Below are positions 34,725 through 45,285 of a stretch of 64,000 nt of DNA, piece after piece; within the stretch, counting starts at the first letter, position 1; each line of letters begins with the position of its first letter. Where the stretch lies: assembly GCF_008831285.2 (NCBI RefSeq), contig NC_045139.1, forward strand, positions 12,992,854-13,056,853, given 5' to 3'. This stretch comes from Nymphaea colorata. Taxonomy: Eukaryota; Streptophyta; Magnoliopsida; Nymphaeales; Nymphaeaceae. The notes under the pieces were generated by a model. It had not been told where the DNA came from and ran no database searches. It worked only from the letters and a program-made list of their open reading frames with translations. A program made the translations under genes and the position numbers.

Positions 34725-35600
34725 TAAATAAAGTATTGTAGCTTTCTTTCTATTTCCCCTAATGATTTTACAATATCTTCATGTCATGTTGTAAATTAAT
34801 ATTACACTATATATTTAAAAATGTTTGGTTTCATATTTACTATCTCGGTCCTCAAAACTGGATCGGTCTGCCACTGTTTGTTGTTTGTCTAGACATCTCC
34901 AGCCCCTGTCTGTCCTGTTCCTGGACCAGTCTCGGTTCCTGGGTCAGTCCGAGCTAGCTCAGCTGAGTCTCCTTCCGATTGAGCCTGGTGTGAAGGGTCA
35001 GGTAGGTCCGGCTCTCGTGCAGATTACTCAGTCTGAGTGAGGAATGTAGCCTCACTAAGAAGAAGGTCGTCTCTGCCCGCAACACCCTCTGTAGCTGCCT
35101 GCACGCGCTACTATCGCACACTGTGGACAACCTCACTTGTGCCAGGAGCTCCTGTTTCGCGCGTCGCTGCTTGGTCAAGCAAAGGGTGAGCCTCACCTAA
35201 ATTCATACCTGCCTCGACAGCGGCTCCTTCCCCACGAGGCATGTGTGCCCAGCTCCTTCGTATGTCGATGCTTGCTCGGTGCCCTCTACCCTGTGTCACT
35301 CGGCACCACCTTCGGCCACGCACGGCCATCCTCGACACTCGTCGACGCGTTAGTTGCCTGCCCTGGGCTATGGCCGGCTGTCCTCGGCCTGGTGCCCTGG
35401 TGCACTATTGCGGCCAGCTATCCCATGTCATCTGCAGCCGCCTCTACGGCTCTATCTCATATGTCGGCAATGTATGCAGTGCAACTACCTGGTGCTCGGC
35501 CTCATTCAGCGGTAGAGGCTTGCGCTCTGATAGCCTTCTTTCCCCATCAGGCGGTAGGAGACAGGTCCAGCCCAACCTTTGGCCCTCTGTCTGTTGTGCT
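34725..35600. other. GC-rich flank of element B, possibly its 3' UTR or LTR
   Basis: From about 34850 to 35600 the DNA is clearly more GC-rich than its surroundings. It lies just 3' of the chromodomain-like end of element B (- strand). I could not find a second copy to the right of B, so no LTR can be defined. Several overlapping open frames are present with no recognised domain. Confidence 0.4.
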
Positions 35601-37758
35601 TGCTGCTCCATGGTAGTGTCGACGGTGTCACTCGACGGGCTCCTTGGCAAGCCCGTATCAAGTCCACCCTCCTCGCATTGAGCTTGTCCCCCAGCTCATA
35701 CATCAGGGAAACGAGGAGCGACTTGCTCAAATTCCTCCCAAAATGTGCCTTGGTCGGGTCCTTCCCCCTCGACCAAGACCTCATGTCTTGTACGTCCTTG
35801 GCGTAGGACATACATGTGTCGTAAAATCCGATATGGCCTGGGCTGCTTGTCTGGGATCTGCTCTATGTGATTTGGCAGCTATCCTACATGTGGCTTGAGG
35901 TGAGTCACATGAAAAACTTGGTGGACTAGTGCCATGGGTGGTAGTGCTAGATGATAGGCTGCACGTCCCACTCTCTAGAAAACTAGATAAAGGCCATAGT
36001 ACTTCGGAAGTAGCTTTGAATACAGTTGCCCAAGCAATAACTTTTTCTTCAAGGGAAACCGTTTCAGCCAGACATACTCCCCTACTAAGAATTCATGCTC
36101 CTTGCGACCTTTGTTGTAGACTTGCTTCATTTGGCTCTGTGCTTTGAGAATATTCTGCTTGAGTGAGGCAAGAATATCCTCTCTAGTTTGTAGTCTGCAA
36201 TCCACCTCGACATCAATGGCTGTGCTGCCCTCATACCTCGGTATATGGGGTGGAGGAATCCCATAGGGAGCCTCATACGGGGTCACACCCGTTCCAAGAG
36301 TGTAGGCTCATGTTATAGGCCCACTCAGCCCACGAAAGAAACTGCACCCAAGTGGATGGTCTATCTCCCACAAAGCATTGCAAGTATGTCTCGAGTGTTC
36401 AATTGACTACCTCACTTTTCCTATCCGTTTGAGGATGATGGGTTGTACTGAAGTTGATAGTAGTCCCAACCCAACTCATATACTCTCTTCAGAAAGCACT
36501 CGTGAAGATAGAATCGCGGTCACATACAATGGTGCGGGGCATACAATGTAACTTGCCCACATAATTCTCGAATACCTCTGCCACTAAAGATCTGTGGTGG
36601 TGCTTAGGCAATGGAGCAAAATGGCTGTATTTTGTGAGTTTATCAACAACCACTAAGATGGCCTTTTTGCCCTCCTTCTCCCTTTGGCAAACTTGGCATT
36701 GCTTCACATACCCTCTAACATTTGCCCTAAGTCCCTCCCACCAAAATTGGCACTTTATTCGACTGATTGTCTTGGCCACACCTTCATGGCCTGTGGCGGG
36801 TGTAGCGTGAAAGTGGAGGAACAAATCACGCATCAAATCTGAATTCTTTGGTACTCGCCCCTTTCGGTACAAGAGATTGCCCCTTAGGTTGTAGAAGGGT
36901 ATAGACCCTGGGTTGTCATGCAAAGAGGTCCTCAAAAGCCATGTACTCTCATCATTTTGCTGCTCTGTATCCAATCAGTCCCACAAGTAGGTCTCTGAGA
37001 CCGAAAGAGTCAATAACTTCTCGCTCAACCTAGACCGTGCATCTGCGGCAGTATCCGGCCCCCTCTTGTACTCTATGTCAAAATCATACCCGAGGAGCTT
37101 AGCCTACCACCTCTGCTGGGTAGGGGTCGAAACTCTTTGCTTAAGTATGAATTTAAGACTATTGTGGACAGTCTTAACAATAAACCACCTGCCGATTAGA
37201 TACGGCCTCCATTTCTCAATGGCTAAGACAATAGCCAAAAGCTCTTTGTCATATGTAGAATATGGCTTGGCATGGCAGGTTAGAGCTTTCAACATGTAGG
37301 CGATGGGGTGTCCATCTTGGCTTAGATCAGCCCCAACACCGGTATCACAAGCATCTGTTTCCACCACAAATGGATTCGTGAAGTCCGGCAATGTCAAGGC
37401 AGGAAGTGGTCATCATCGCCATCTTTAATCTATCAAACGCAGCTTTGGAGTTTTTGGTCCATGTGAAGGATCCCTTTTTTAGCATTCTGGTCAATGGTGC
37501 AGCAATGATCTCATACCCTTGTATAAATTGACAGTAATATCCCATCAGCCCAAAGAACCCTCTTAGTCCCTTCAAATCCTTTGGAAGCAGCCAATTATTC
37601 ATCACATGTAGTTTGTTTGGGTCTACCCTAACCCCCTCTTGTGAGCCAATGTGACCAAGATATCCTATAGAGGCTTGGACATAGCTACATTTCCATAGCT
37701 TGGCATATAAGTTGTGTTCCCTCAAGATATCCAACGTCCTCATCAAGTGCTCAACATG
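35601..37758 (-). pseudogene. Element B pol, 3' part: RT end, RNase H, integrase, chromodomain-like tail
   Basis: Reading leftward: 37758-37450 is the RT connection (LDILREHNLYAKLWKCSYVQ, GYLGHIGSQEGVRVDP). RNase H is 37397-37104 (ETDACDTGVGADLSQDGHPI, STYDKELLAIVLAIEKWRPY). Its usual TDH is TVH (codon 37167-37169). Integrase is 36974-36000: the HHCC zinc finger is present (HFHATPATGHEG, CQVCQR). The block normally following it, including the first catalytic Asp, is deleted: CQREKEGK runs straight into AILVVVDKLTKYSHF. The second Asp (VCDRDSIFTS) and the Glu (HHPQTDRKSEVVN, then a stop) remain. A chromodomain-like tail (EVLVEGEGPDQGTFWEEFEQ) is near 35720-35780. This points to a Reina/Tekay-type chromovirus. 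Continues at 53599 across element A. Confidence 0.82.
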
Positions 37759-39427
37759 TGTTTGCATCCCAAAATTTTGTTGGTTTTCGAGTGCTTCAAA
37801 AAAATTGAGTTTTGTTTTGAAATAAGAAAGAAAAGGGACTTGGCCGTCGGTACGAGGATCGACCGTTCTCAGCGCCTTTACCGGGGGTAATCAACCCAAG
37901 GGCTATGTTTATCATTGATGCATTTCATTTTAACTTAAACATCTTTTTGATTCTATATGCGGTGTAGAAAATATTGAAAGTTTGGTGTTTCAAACTTTTG
38001 AAAAGATTCTTGAAGAGTTACTTGAAAATGTGAAATGTTTTGAGGAAAAAGTGGAACTAGTAAATATCATTTGAAAAACTTGTGAAATCATTTTGAAATC
38101 ACATTAGTGTTCTCTTAAGACTTTAAGTAGGTTTGAGATTTTGCTCTAATTCGGATAGCACCTAGCTAGAGCTCAATCCCATCTTGCTTAAGTTTTTTTG
38201 GAGAGGTGCTTGTGATCATAAGTGAAATAAAGTGGGTGAGAATGCATGGATGCATTTATCCTATATGATTGAAAGAATTTAAAACATTCCTACCACAACA
38301 TTCATCTAAAGTCATTCCTACCACAACATACATCTAAGATTTTGTTGTTATAATTATTATATATAAGAAGGAAAAGTTTTTTTTTTTAAATGGATAGGGA
38401 TTGTAGACCATCAAGCATGATTCCAATATTGGGTCATTACTTGATTTGTGGTCTTAATGAAGTTGGTAAATGGAAAGTTTGTGAGAGGAGAATGTTAAAA
38501 AGAATACAAGAGATAAAACACTCTTATAAAAAGAAAGAGAGAGAAATAGAGAAAGACATGCATACATGTGTACATACCATCACATATACACATATATGAA
38601 AGCTTAAGAGAAAAAGATGTATTGATTTGAAGAGAAAGAGATACTTTAGAGGAAAAGAAAAATATCATATGTATATATGAGTATGAGAAATTTTATAAGA
38701 GAAGATATTTGTCTTGAAAAGAGGAATAAATATTTGAAAGAGAAGAAACGGAGCACATGTATATACGTATTCATGCACATATGAAAATTTATAAAATGAA
38801 AAGTGAAAGCATAGAGAGAGAAAGATGGGGGGTCATCATGTTGGCATAGATGTATATAACATGTGTATACATCTATACCTTTACAAGATTAGAAATCAAG
38901 GAATAACTTAAAATTACCAACTTCAAGTTTAATGTGGGCCGGAGGGGAGCTTGGACTCATGCAAGAGTCTAAGCTAAGTCCCTTAGGCCATGTTAGAAGG
39001 TTCCATTTTAAAATGTTTTGGAAAGTAAGCATAGAATGTTACTATTTAGTTTGTTGTAAAGGATATATTTCTTCCACCGTTGGGTATGGAAGAAAACAAG
39101 CAACATAACGAGACACTCGTTAGGGTTTCTAATGGGATGATTAAGAATGAAACTAGCGCAAAATGACATACAAATGCATATTAACATGCACATTTTCGTG
39201 AGGGTTTATCGGATTGGACAAGTCCCAACCTCAAAAATTAATATGAAAATAAAGAGTCCCCAAACTACACTCTCTTTCCTACCATACATTCACATATAAG
39301 TAGAAAACCAAGCAACTATGCATGGAAAATATATAGACAATATTCAAGGAAGGAAAAAGAGAAAGAGGATGATGGAAAGTGCAAGGTTCAATTAGGAGGG
39401 AGGACATGATGTAACTATGAAATGATA

Positions 39428-40345
39428 TGTCACCTCATCTTCTCATGTTCCCGGTGCACTTGAGTATAGCCTCTTGACTCTAAAATAGAGATTGAGAGCT
39501 ATCTCCTTAGGCCATGGGGAGATAAGGAATAGAAGAAGCAAAAGAACAACAAGAATGTATTAATGATAAGAAAGAACATGATTAAAATGAAAGATCATCT
39601 CATCTTTCCATGCTCCCGGTGCACTTGAGCATAGCCTCTTGTCTCTGAAAAGAGATTGAGTGCTACCTCCTTTAGCCATAGGGAGATGAAGATGAGGAGA
39701 AAATATAGAAAGAAAAACAATAGCATATTTAATAAAAGAGAAAACATGATTCAATCATGAAATGAAAGATCATCTCATCCTTCCATGTTCCCAATGCACT
39801 TAAGCATAGCCTCTTGTCACTAAAAAGAAATTGAGTGTTATCTCCTTTGGCCATGGGAAGAGGAGGAAGAGAGAAAAGAAAATAACAAGAACAAGGCTAT
39901 ATTGAAGAAAGGAAATAACAATAACAAGAAGAATATATTCATGAAGGGAAACAACAACGACAACAAGAATACTTGAAAGAGCATTATTTGATCATAAAAT
40001 AAAATATCATCTCATCTTCTCATGCTCCCGGTGCACTTGAGCATAGCCTCTTGTCTCTAAAAAGAGGTTGAGTGTTATCTCCTTTGGTCATAGGGAGATG
40101 AAGATGAGAAGAGAAAATGAAAACAATCAACAAGACTATGTTCAAGAAAAAAGAATAGCATAATAATAAGAACATATTAATGAAAAATAATAACAACAAA
40201 AATACATGAAAAAATATGATTTAATCATAAAATAAAATATCATCTCATCTTCTCATACTCCCGGTGCACTTGAGCGTAGCCTCTTGTCTCTAAAAAGAGG
40301 TTGAGTGCTATCTCCTTTGGCCATGGGGAGATGAAGATGAGAAAA
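39428..40345. repeat. Tandem repeats inside the 3' LTR of A
   Basis: The anchor CCGGTGCAC (or CCAATGCAC) is at 39451, 39616, 39791, 40028 and 40261, spacings 165, 175, 237 and 233. Each unit has ATCTCATCTT, GAGCATAGCCTCTTG and GGCCATGGGGAGATGAAGAT blocks. The same array is in the 5' LTR at about 51860-52775. Confidence 0.9.
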
Positions 40346-40617
40346 GAAGAAAAAAAAGAAATGAAAGGGATGATGATTACATACCTCTAATGAGAAATGT
40401 CCTAAGGAAGATAAACACCTTCACTTGAAATCTCCTTTGAATGAAACTCCAAGATGATGCCTCCAAGAGGGTTGTAGTTTGCTCCAAGTTGGAGAGGAAA
40501 ATGGAGAGAGGAAGAGGGAGAGAGAGAGAGCTCAAGAGAAACTCTAAGTCATCAAGTGAGAATACACTAGAGTTTCTCCCAAGGGCCAATCTTGCCCAAG
40601 AGGGGGGGAATGAGAGG

Positions 40618-40627
40618 TATTTATATA
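40618..40627 (-). promoter_or_regulatory. TATA box in the 3' LTR of A
   Basis: The - strand reads CTTATATAAATA, a strong plant TATA match in the transcribed orientation. The equivalent segment is absent from the 5' LTR. Confidence 0.65.
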
Positions 40628-40659
40628 AGATTTTGGAGTCAAAACCCTAAATTTGAATT

Positions 40660-40945
40660 TTTTGACTCAAAAAGACAAAAATCACCCTATAAAAGGAGGT
40701 TTTTGGTCAAAAGGAAGGGCAAATCGGTCTTGTTTATCCAAGAAGACTAAAATCACCCTCTAAAAGGAGGTTTTTGGTAAAAAAGAGGGGCAAATTGGTA
40801 TTGTTTACCCAAAAAGACTAAAATCATCCTCTAAAAGGAGGTTTTTGGTCAAAAGGAGGGGCAAATTGGTCTTGTTTATCCAAAAAGACTAAAATCACCC
40901 TCTAAAAGGAAGTTTTTCGTCAAAAGGAGGGGCAAATGGGTCTTA
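40660..40945. repeat. Short tandem array in 3' LTR U3, about 65-bp unit
   Basis: About four copies of a unit with GACTAAAATCACCCTCTAAA, AGGAGGTTTTTGGTC and GGGGCAAATTGGTCTTGTTT. The 5' LTR has about six copies (53050-53425), so array length differs between the two LTRs. Confidence 0.88.
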
Positions 40946-41120
40946 AATGTTTCATTTGGATCTAAACTTGGGTTTTGGATCTAATTTAGATCTGAAAGTT
41001 GTATTTTGGATTTCATTTAGATCTAAGAGTTGTATTTTGGATTTGAATCTTGTGCTTAAATTTGAGTTTCGCACTTGGATAAAACATCATAAACTTTTAG
41101 AAAAATCTGGGGTGATTACA

Positions 41121-41136
41121 GATGCCCCTCTTTGTT
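41121..41136 (-). other. Polypurine tract of element A
   Basis: The - strand reads AACAAAGAGGGGCATC immediately before the 3' LTR start TGTAATCACC. This is the usual position and composition of a plus-strand primer. Confidence 0.75.
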
Positions 41137-41216
41137 AATAATCCGGTATTAGCCGTGCTTAGTAACAAAGATAAACGCCACAAATTTTTCAAACAAAACA
41201 TTTTCATAGAGATATT

Positions 41217-41462
41217 TCAGGTTTTACCTCTTACCTGAATGGGTTGTTTGAGCTTAAATTGCTGGTTTAACCCCTTACCTGCATGGGTTTGCCGATTTCA
41301 AATTCAGGTTTAACCCCCCTGAATGGGTTGCCTTGGCTTGCATTACAAGTTAAACCCTTTAACTTTGTGGGTTGTTTTGGCTTGCATTGTAGGTTTAACC
41401 CCTTAACCTGCGTGGGTTGCCCTCATATTGCAGGTTTCACCCTTTACCTACATGGGTTGCTC
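41217..41462. repeat. Short tandem repeat upstream of the polypurine tract
   Basis: About six degenerate copies of a 35-60 bp unit with GGTTTAACCCCTTACCTG and CATGGGTTGCC blocks, between the end of integrase and the polypurine tract. Confidence 0.8.
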
Positions 41463-41599
41463 TTAAGCCCTGAGCGATAATAAAAAAAAAAAATGCCCCA
41501 GTGTAATTGTCATGTTTTACGACTGGGAAGAATCTAGATTGAATAATCGAAATGGAAACACAAATGTTTGACATTGATTGGAAAGTGAATACAAGAGAA

Positions 41600-44500
41600 C
41601 TAGACATAAAATTTCTTGAGGTGAAGGGCATTAATAGAACCGGCAAGTTCCACCCCATCAGCATCGATTAGTCGGTATGAATTGTGGGGCAAAGCTTCCT
41701 TAGTGACATACGGGCCTTCCCAATTTGGTGCCCACTTGCCTCGTGGTCGTCCCCTAAGGTACACCGTAGATCGTAGGACCGAATCATTTACTTTGAACTT
41801 TCTCTCGATAACTAACTTGGCAAATTGTCTGGCTACCCTTTGGCGATAAGCTTCAACATGTTCAGCCGCTTTTAGCCTCTTTTCATCTTGCAAATCGAGC
41901 TGCATTAGCCTTTTCTGCTAATATTGAGTAAGAGGGAGCTCTATGAGAGAAGCGAACTTCAAAGTAGGTTTCAACACATGTAATGGTAGAACCACTTCTG
42001 TTCCATAGACTAGCTCTGTTGGAGTGGCATTTGTTGGAGTTCTCATAGTGGTGCGATATGTCCATAGAGCGTTATGCATCTTTTCATGCCAATCTCTTCC
42101 AGTTTCGACTTTCCGTTCTAAGATGCGGATCAGGATCTTGTTGGTAGTCTTTGCTTGTCCACTGCCTTAGGGGTAATAAGGAGCTGAAAAATGGTGCGTG
42201 ATGTGGTACTTGCAGCACAATTGCCTCATCTTTTCATTCTTGAAATGAGTTCTGTTATCAGATACTATATCATGAGGGACTCCAAATCTACAAAGAAGAT
42301 TTTTGTGAATGAAGGACACTACATGACGTCCTTCCACTGTTCTGAGTGTGACGACTTCTACCCACTTGGTAAAATAGTCTGTTGCAGCAAGAAAATACTT
42401 GTGACCATTGGAAGCTGCAGGGGATATCGGTCCAACTACATCAAAGGCCCGCCCACATTGAAAATTGCCAAGGAGATGTCACAGAATGCAAGTGAGAGGC
42501 TGGGGCATGGATCACTGGAGCGTGCAGTTGGCATTCTTTGCATCTTTTGACGTATTGGTGACAGTCTTTTTGCATGGTAGGCTAATAATATCCTGCTCAA
42601 ATTATTTGTTTGGTGAGGGTTTGGTAACCAACATGGCCCCCACAATCTCCTTGATGTGATTCTTCGATGACTTTGCCTCATTTTCATCAAGGCACCGAGA
42701 GTATTCAGTGCTAAAATCCACGTTTGTATAATACCCTGCTAGGATAAAGTACCTCGCTGACATACGTTGTATTGCTTTTTGTTCATTTTTAAGCATTTCA
42801 GCCGGGAATTCTCCGCTTTCAATGTACCTTTTGATGTTATAGTACCAAGGCATATTCCCCCCTTGGATTTGATGAACATGCGCCATCGTTTCAAACGCAG
42901 GGTATTTTAATCTTCCAATCTCAAAAGAACGGATTGCTTCATTGGTTCGAAAAGTGATGGTGGATCCTAAGCTTGTGAGGCCATCCGCAATAGGGTTACC
43001 TTCTCTCTTTACGTGAGCCAATTATACTTCTTCAAATTGACGGATTAAGGAGGTAGCGATTTCTTGATATGGCACCAACTTTTCGTCTTTGACTTGTCAT
43101 TCTCCATTCACTTGGTTTATAATAAGCTGAGAGTCGCCGAAAGCATGCACTCTTTTCACTTGAAAACTCAATAAAGAACGAAGTCCTTGTATGAGGGCTT
43201 CATATTCAGTCATGTTATGGGTACATGGAAAATCAAGTTTCAAAGAGTACGGAATCATTTCGTTTTTCGAAGTGATAAGTAAGATGCCGATGCCTGCTCC
43301 CATCACATTTCTAGACCCATCAAAGTACATCTTCCATATCGGAACTGTTTCCAATCTTAGTACATGTTCATTTGAAAACTCATCATTTGTTCTGATTTCT
43401 TCGTACTGAGGGAAGTCTGCTAACTGATCCGCAATTGCTTGTCTTTTGATTGACTTTTGAGACACATATTCAAGATCATATTGCATCAACAGAACTTGCC
43501 ATTTGGCGATACGCCCATTAAAGAATGGTTGTTCCAAGATGTACTTGAGAGGATTTAGTTTGGAAAGTATCTTGACCTCACAAGCTAATAAATAATGTCT
43601 CAACTTCTGACACATCCAAACCAATGCCAGACAAGTTTTTTCTATTGGAGAGTACTTCTTTTCGTACTGAACAAAAGTCTTGCTAATGTAATAGATTGCA
43701 TGTTCGATGCGACTTCCTTCCTTATATTGTGTCAAAAAGCCGCCACATGCTGACTCATTCACTGTGATGTGAAGCCGCAATGGTCTACCCAACATTGGTG
43801 GTTTTAGAATCGATGGATTTAGAAGGTATTTCTTGATCCTTTCGAATGATTGTTGGCATTCAAAACCCTATTCAAACTTGACACCTTTCCTCAGCAGCTG
43901 GTTGAATAGCTCGCATCTCATAGCCAGATTAGAAATGAATCGTCTGATGGATTGGATTCATCCTTGCAAGCTTCGCAACTCCTTGATATTGGTAGGTGGT
44001 GGCATATCGATTATTGTCTTAGCTTTGGTAAGATCCATTTCAATCCTCTTCTTACTGACCATGAAACCCAAGAGTTTGCCTAACTCAACCCCAAACACAC
44101 ACTTTTGAGGATTCAGGCAAAGCTTGTACTGTAAAAGCCTCTCGATTACTTGGGCAAGAGTTTCAATGTGATCTTCTCTCGTCTTGGATTTGATCAATAT
44201 GTCATCAATATACGCATCCATGATTTTATGCATCTAATCATGGAAGATGGCAGCCATGGCTCTTTGATAGGTTGCTCCACATTCTTCAACCCAAATGGCA
44301 TTACCGTGTAACAAAAAGTGCCTCAGGTTGTAGTAAAAGCGGCCTTAGGTTGATCTTTGACAGCTAATTTGATCTGATTATATCCCAAATATCCATCCAT
44401 GAAAGAAAACATTTCATGGCCTACAGTACTGTCTACCAACAGATCAATGTTTGGAAGAGGATAATCATCCTTCGGTGTGGCTTTGTTCAAGTCTCGAAAG

Positions 44501-45042
44501 TCGATGCACAACTTAACTTTGCCATTTTTCTTGGAGACCACCACGATGTTCGCCAACCATTCGGGGTAATCAATGGCACGAATGAATTTTGCCTTTAGCT
44601 GGTCCTCTAGTCCTTTTTTTACAGGGCCTTCTAGTCGAGGGTCAAGCTTGCGTAATTTTTGCTTAATCGGCTTGCAATTATGATTTAAAGGCAAACAATG
44701 TTCGGCCAACTGGGGTTCTAAACCTGGCATATCTTCATAAGTCCAAGCAAAAGCTTCTTGGTTACTTATAAGAAAGTCCACCAATCTTTTCTTCTCATCT
44801 ATTGACAAACTGGTGCCAATTTGAAGAATTTTAGGATCTTCATTGGTTCCAATATTAATCTCTTCAATTGGATCATTAAGCAAAGATGAGGGATGTTCTT
44901 GTTTCTGAATCTGAGTGAATTCTGGCAATTCTGACTCGGGTATTGTCATAGAATCTCTTTCACCGACTACTTGTTCGATAAATGCTTTCTGGGGGGCTTC
45001 CGTGGAAAAAGAATAAACTGAGACATATTGAGTTCTGACATC
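41600..45042 (-). pseudogene. Element A pol: RT, RNase H, second RNase H, integrase
   Basis: RT is 44949-43958 (CIDFRDLNKATPKDDYPLP, FMDGYLGYNQI, AYIDDILIKSK). Both Asp of the catalytic YIDD remain, but the section between 44323 and 44233 is interrupted. RNase H is 43795-43400 (ISKTFVQYEKKYSPIEK, with the TDA position changed to TVN). A second RNase H is 43370-42980 (MYFDGSRNVMGAGIGIL, NMTEYEALIQGL, GDSQLIINQVNGE, NPIADGLTSL), diagnostic of Tat elements. Integrase is about 42600-41600: CKECQ zinc-finger end, first Asp in FDVVGPI, second in VSDN. The catalytic Glu of GQAE is Lys (codon 42149-42151) with a TAA just before it (42167-42169). The C-terminal domain ends WEGPYVTKEALPHNSYRL and LHLKKFYV. 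Enzymatically dead as it stands. Confidence 0.9.
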
Positions 45043-45060
45043 CTGTAAAGAGGATAAAGA
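45043..45060 (-). promoter_or_regulatory. Splice acceptor before RT in element A
   Basis: The - strand reads a pyrimidine-rich stretch ending CTCTTTACAG, immediately followed by an open frame (DVRTQYVSVYSFSTEAPQ) leading into RT. Ogre-type elements have a short intron between protease and RT. The donor would lie near 45227-45290 (a GTATTC at about 45227 is one candidate), giving an intron of roughly 0.2 kb. Confidence 0.55.
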
Positions 45061-45285
45061 AAAGAGTTGGACGAAATTAAAATTGACAACAAAAGATTAC
45101 TTGCATTGCATATAAAATTAAAAAAAAAAGTTCTTAGTTCATAGAATAGGTCCTCTCATGAGACCAGAAAAAAAGATGTTTAAAATTACAAAATTCATGG
45201 AAGGATTTGAAACAAAAGTGAATACTATTAGCCCCTAAGATCTTCTTCAAATTCTTTCATGATATCCCAGTCCTCTCGTGTTCAT

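Larger units (their letters stand above)
37759..41120 (-). repeat. Element A 3' LTR
   Basis: Starts TGTTTGCATCCC and ends GGTGATTACA on the + strand. It keeps the TATA-containing segment that the 5' LTR has lost. Confidence 0.93.

Noticed and set aside
35137-35681. Two overlapping + strand frames of about 150 codons
   Set aside because: They lie antisense to the end of element B in GC-rich DNA where stop codons are rare; no domain is recognised.
43833-44108. Open frames on the + strand within 36-55 kb as genes
   Set aside because: They are antisense shadows of the - strand pol and gag regions of elements A and B.
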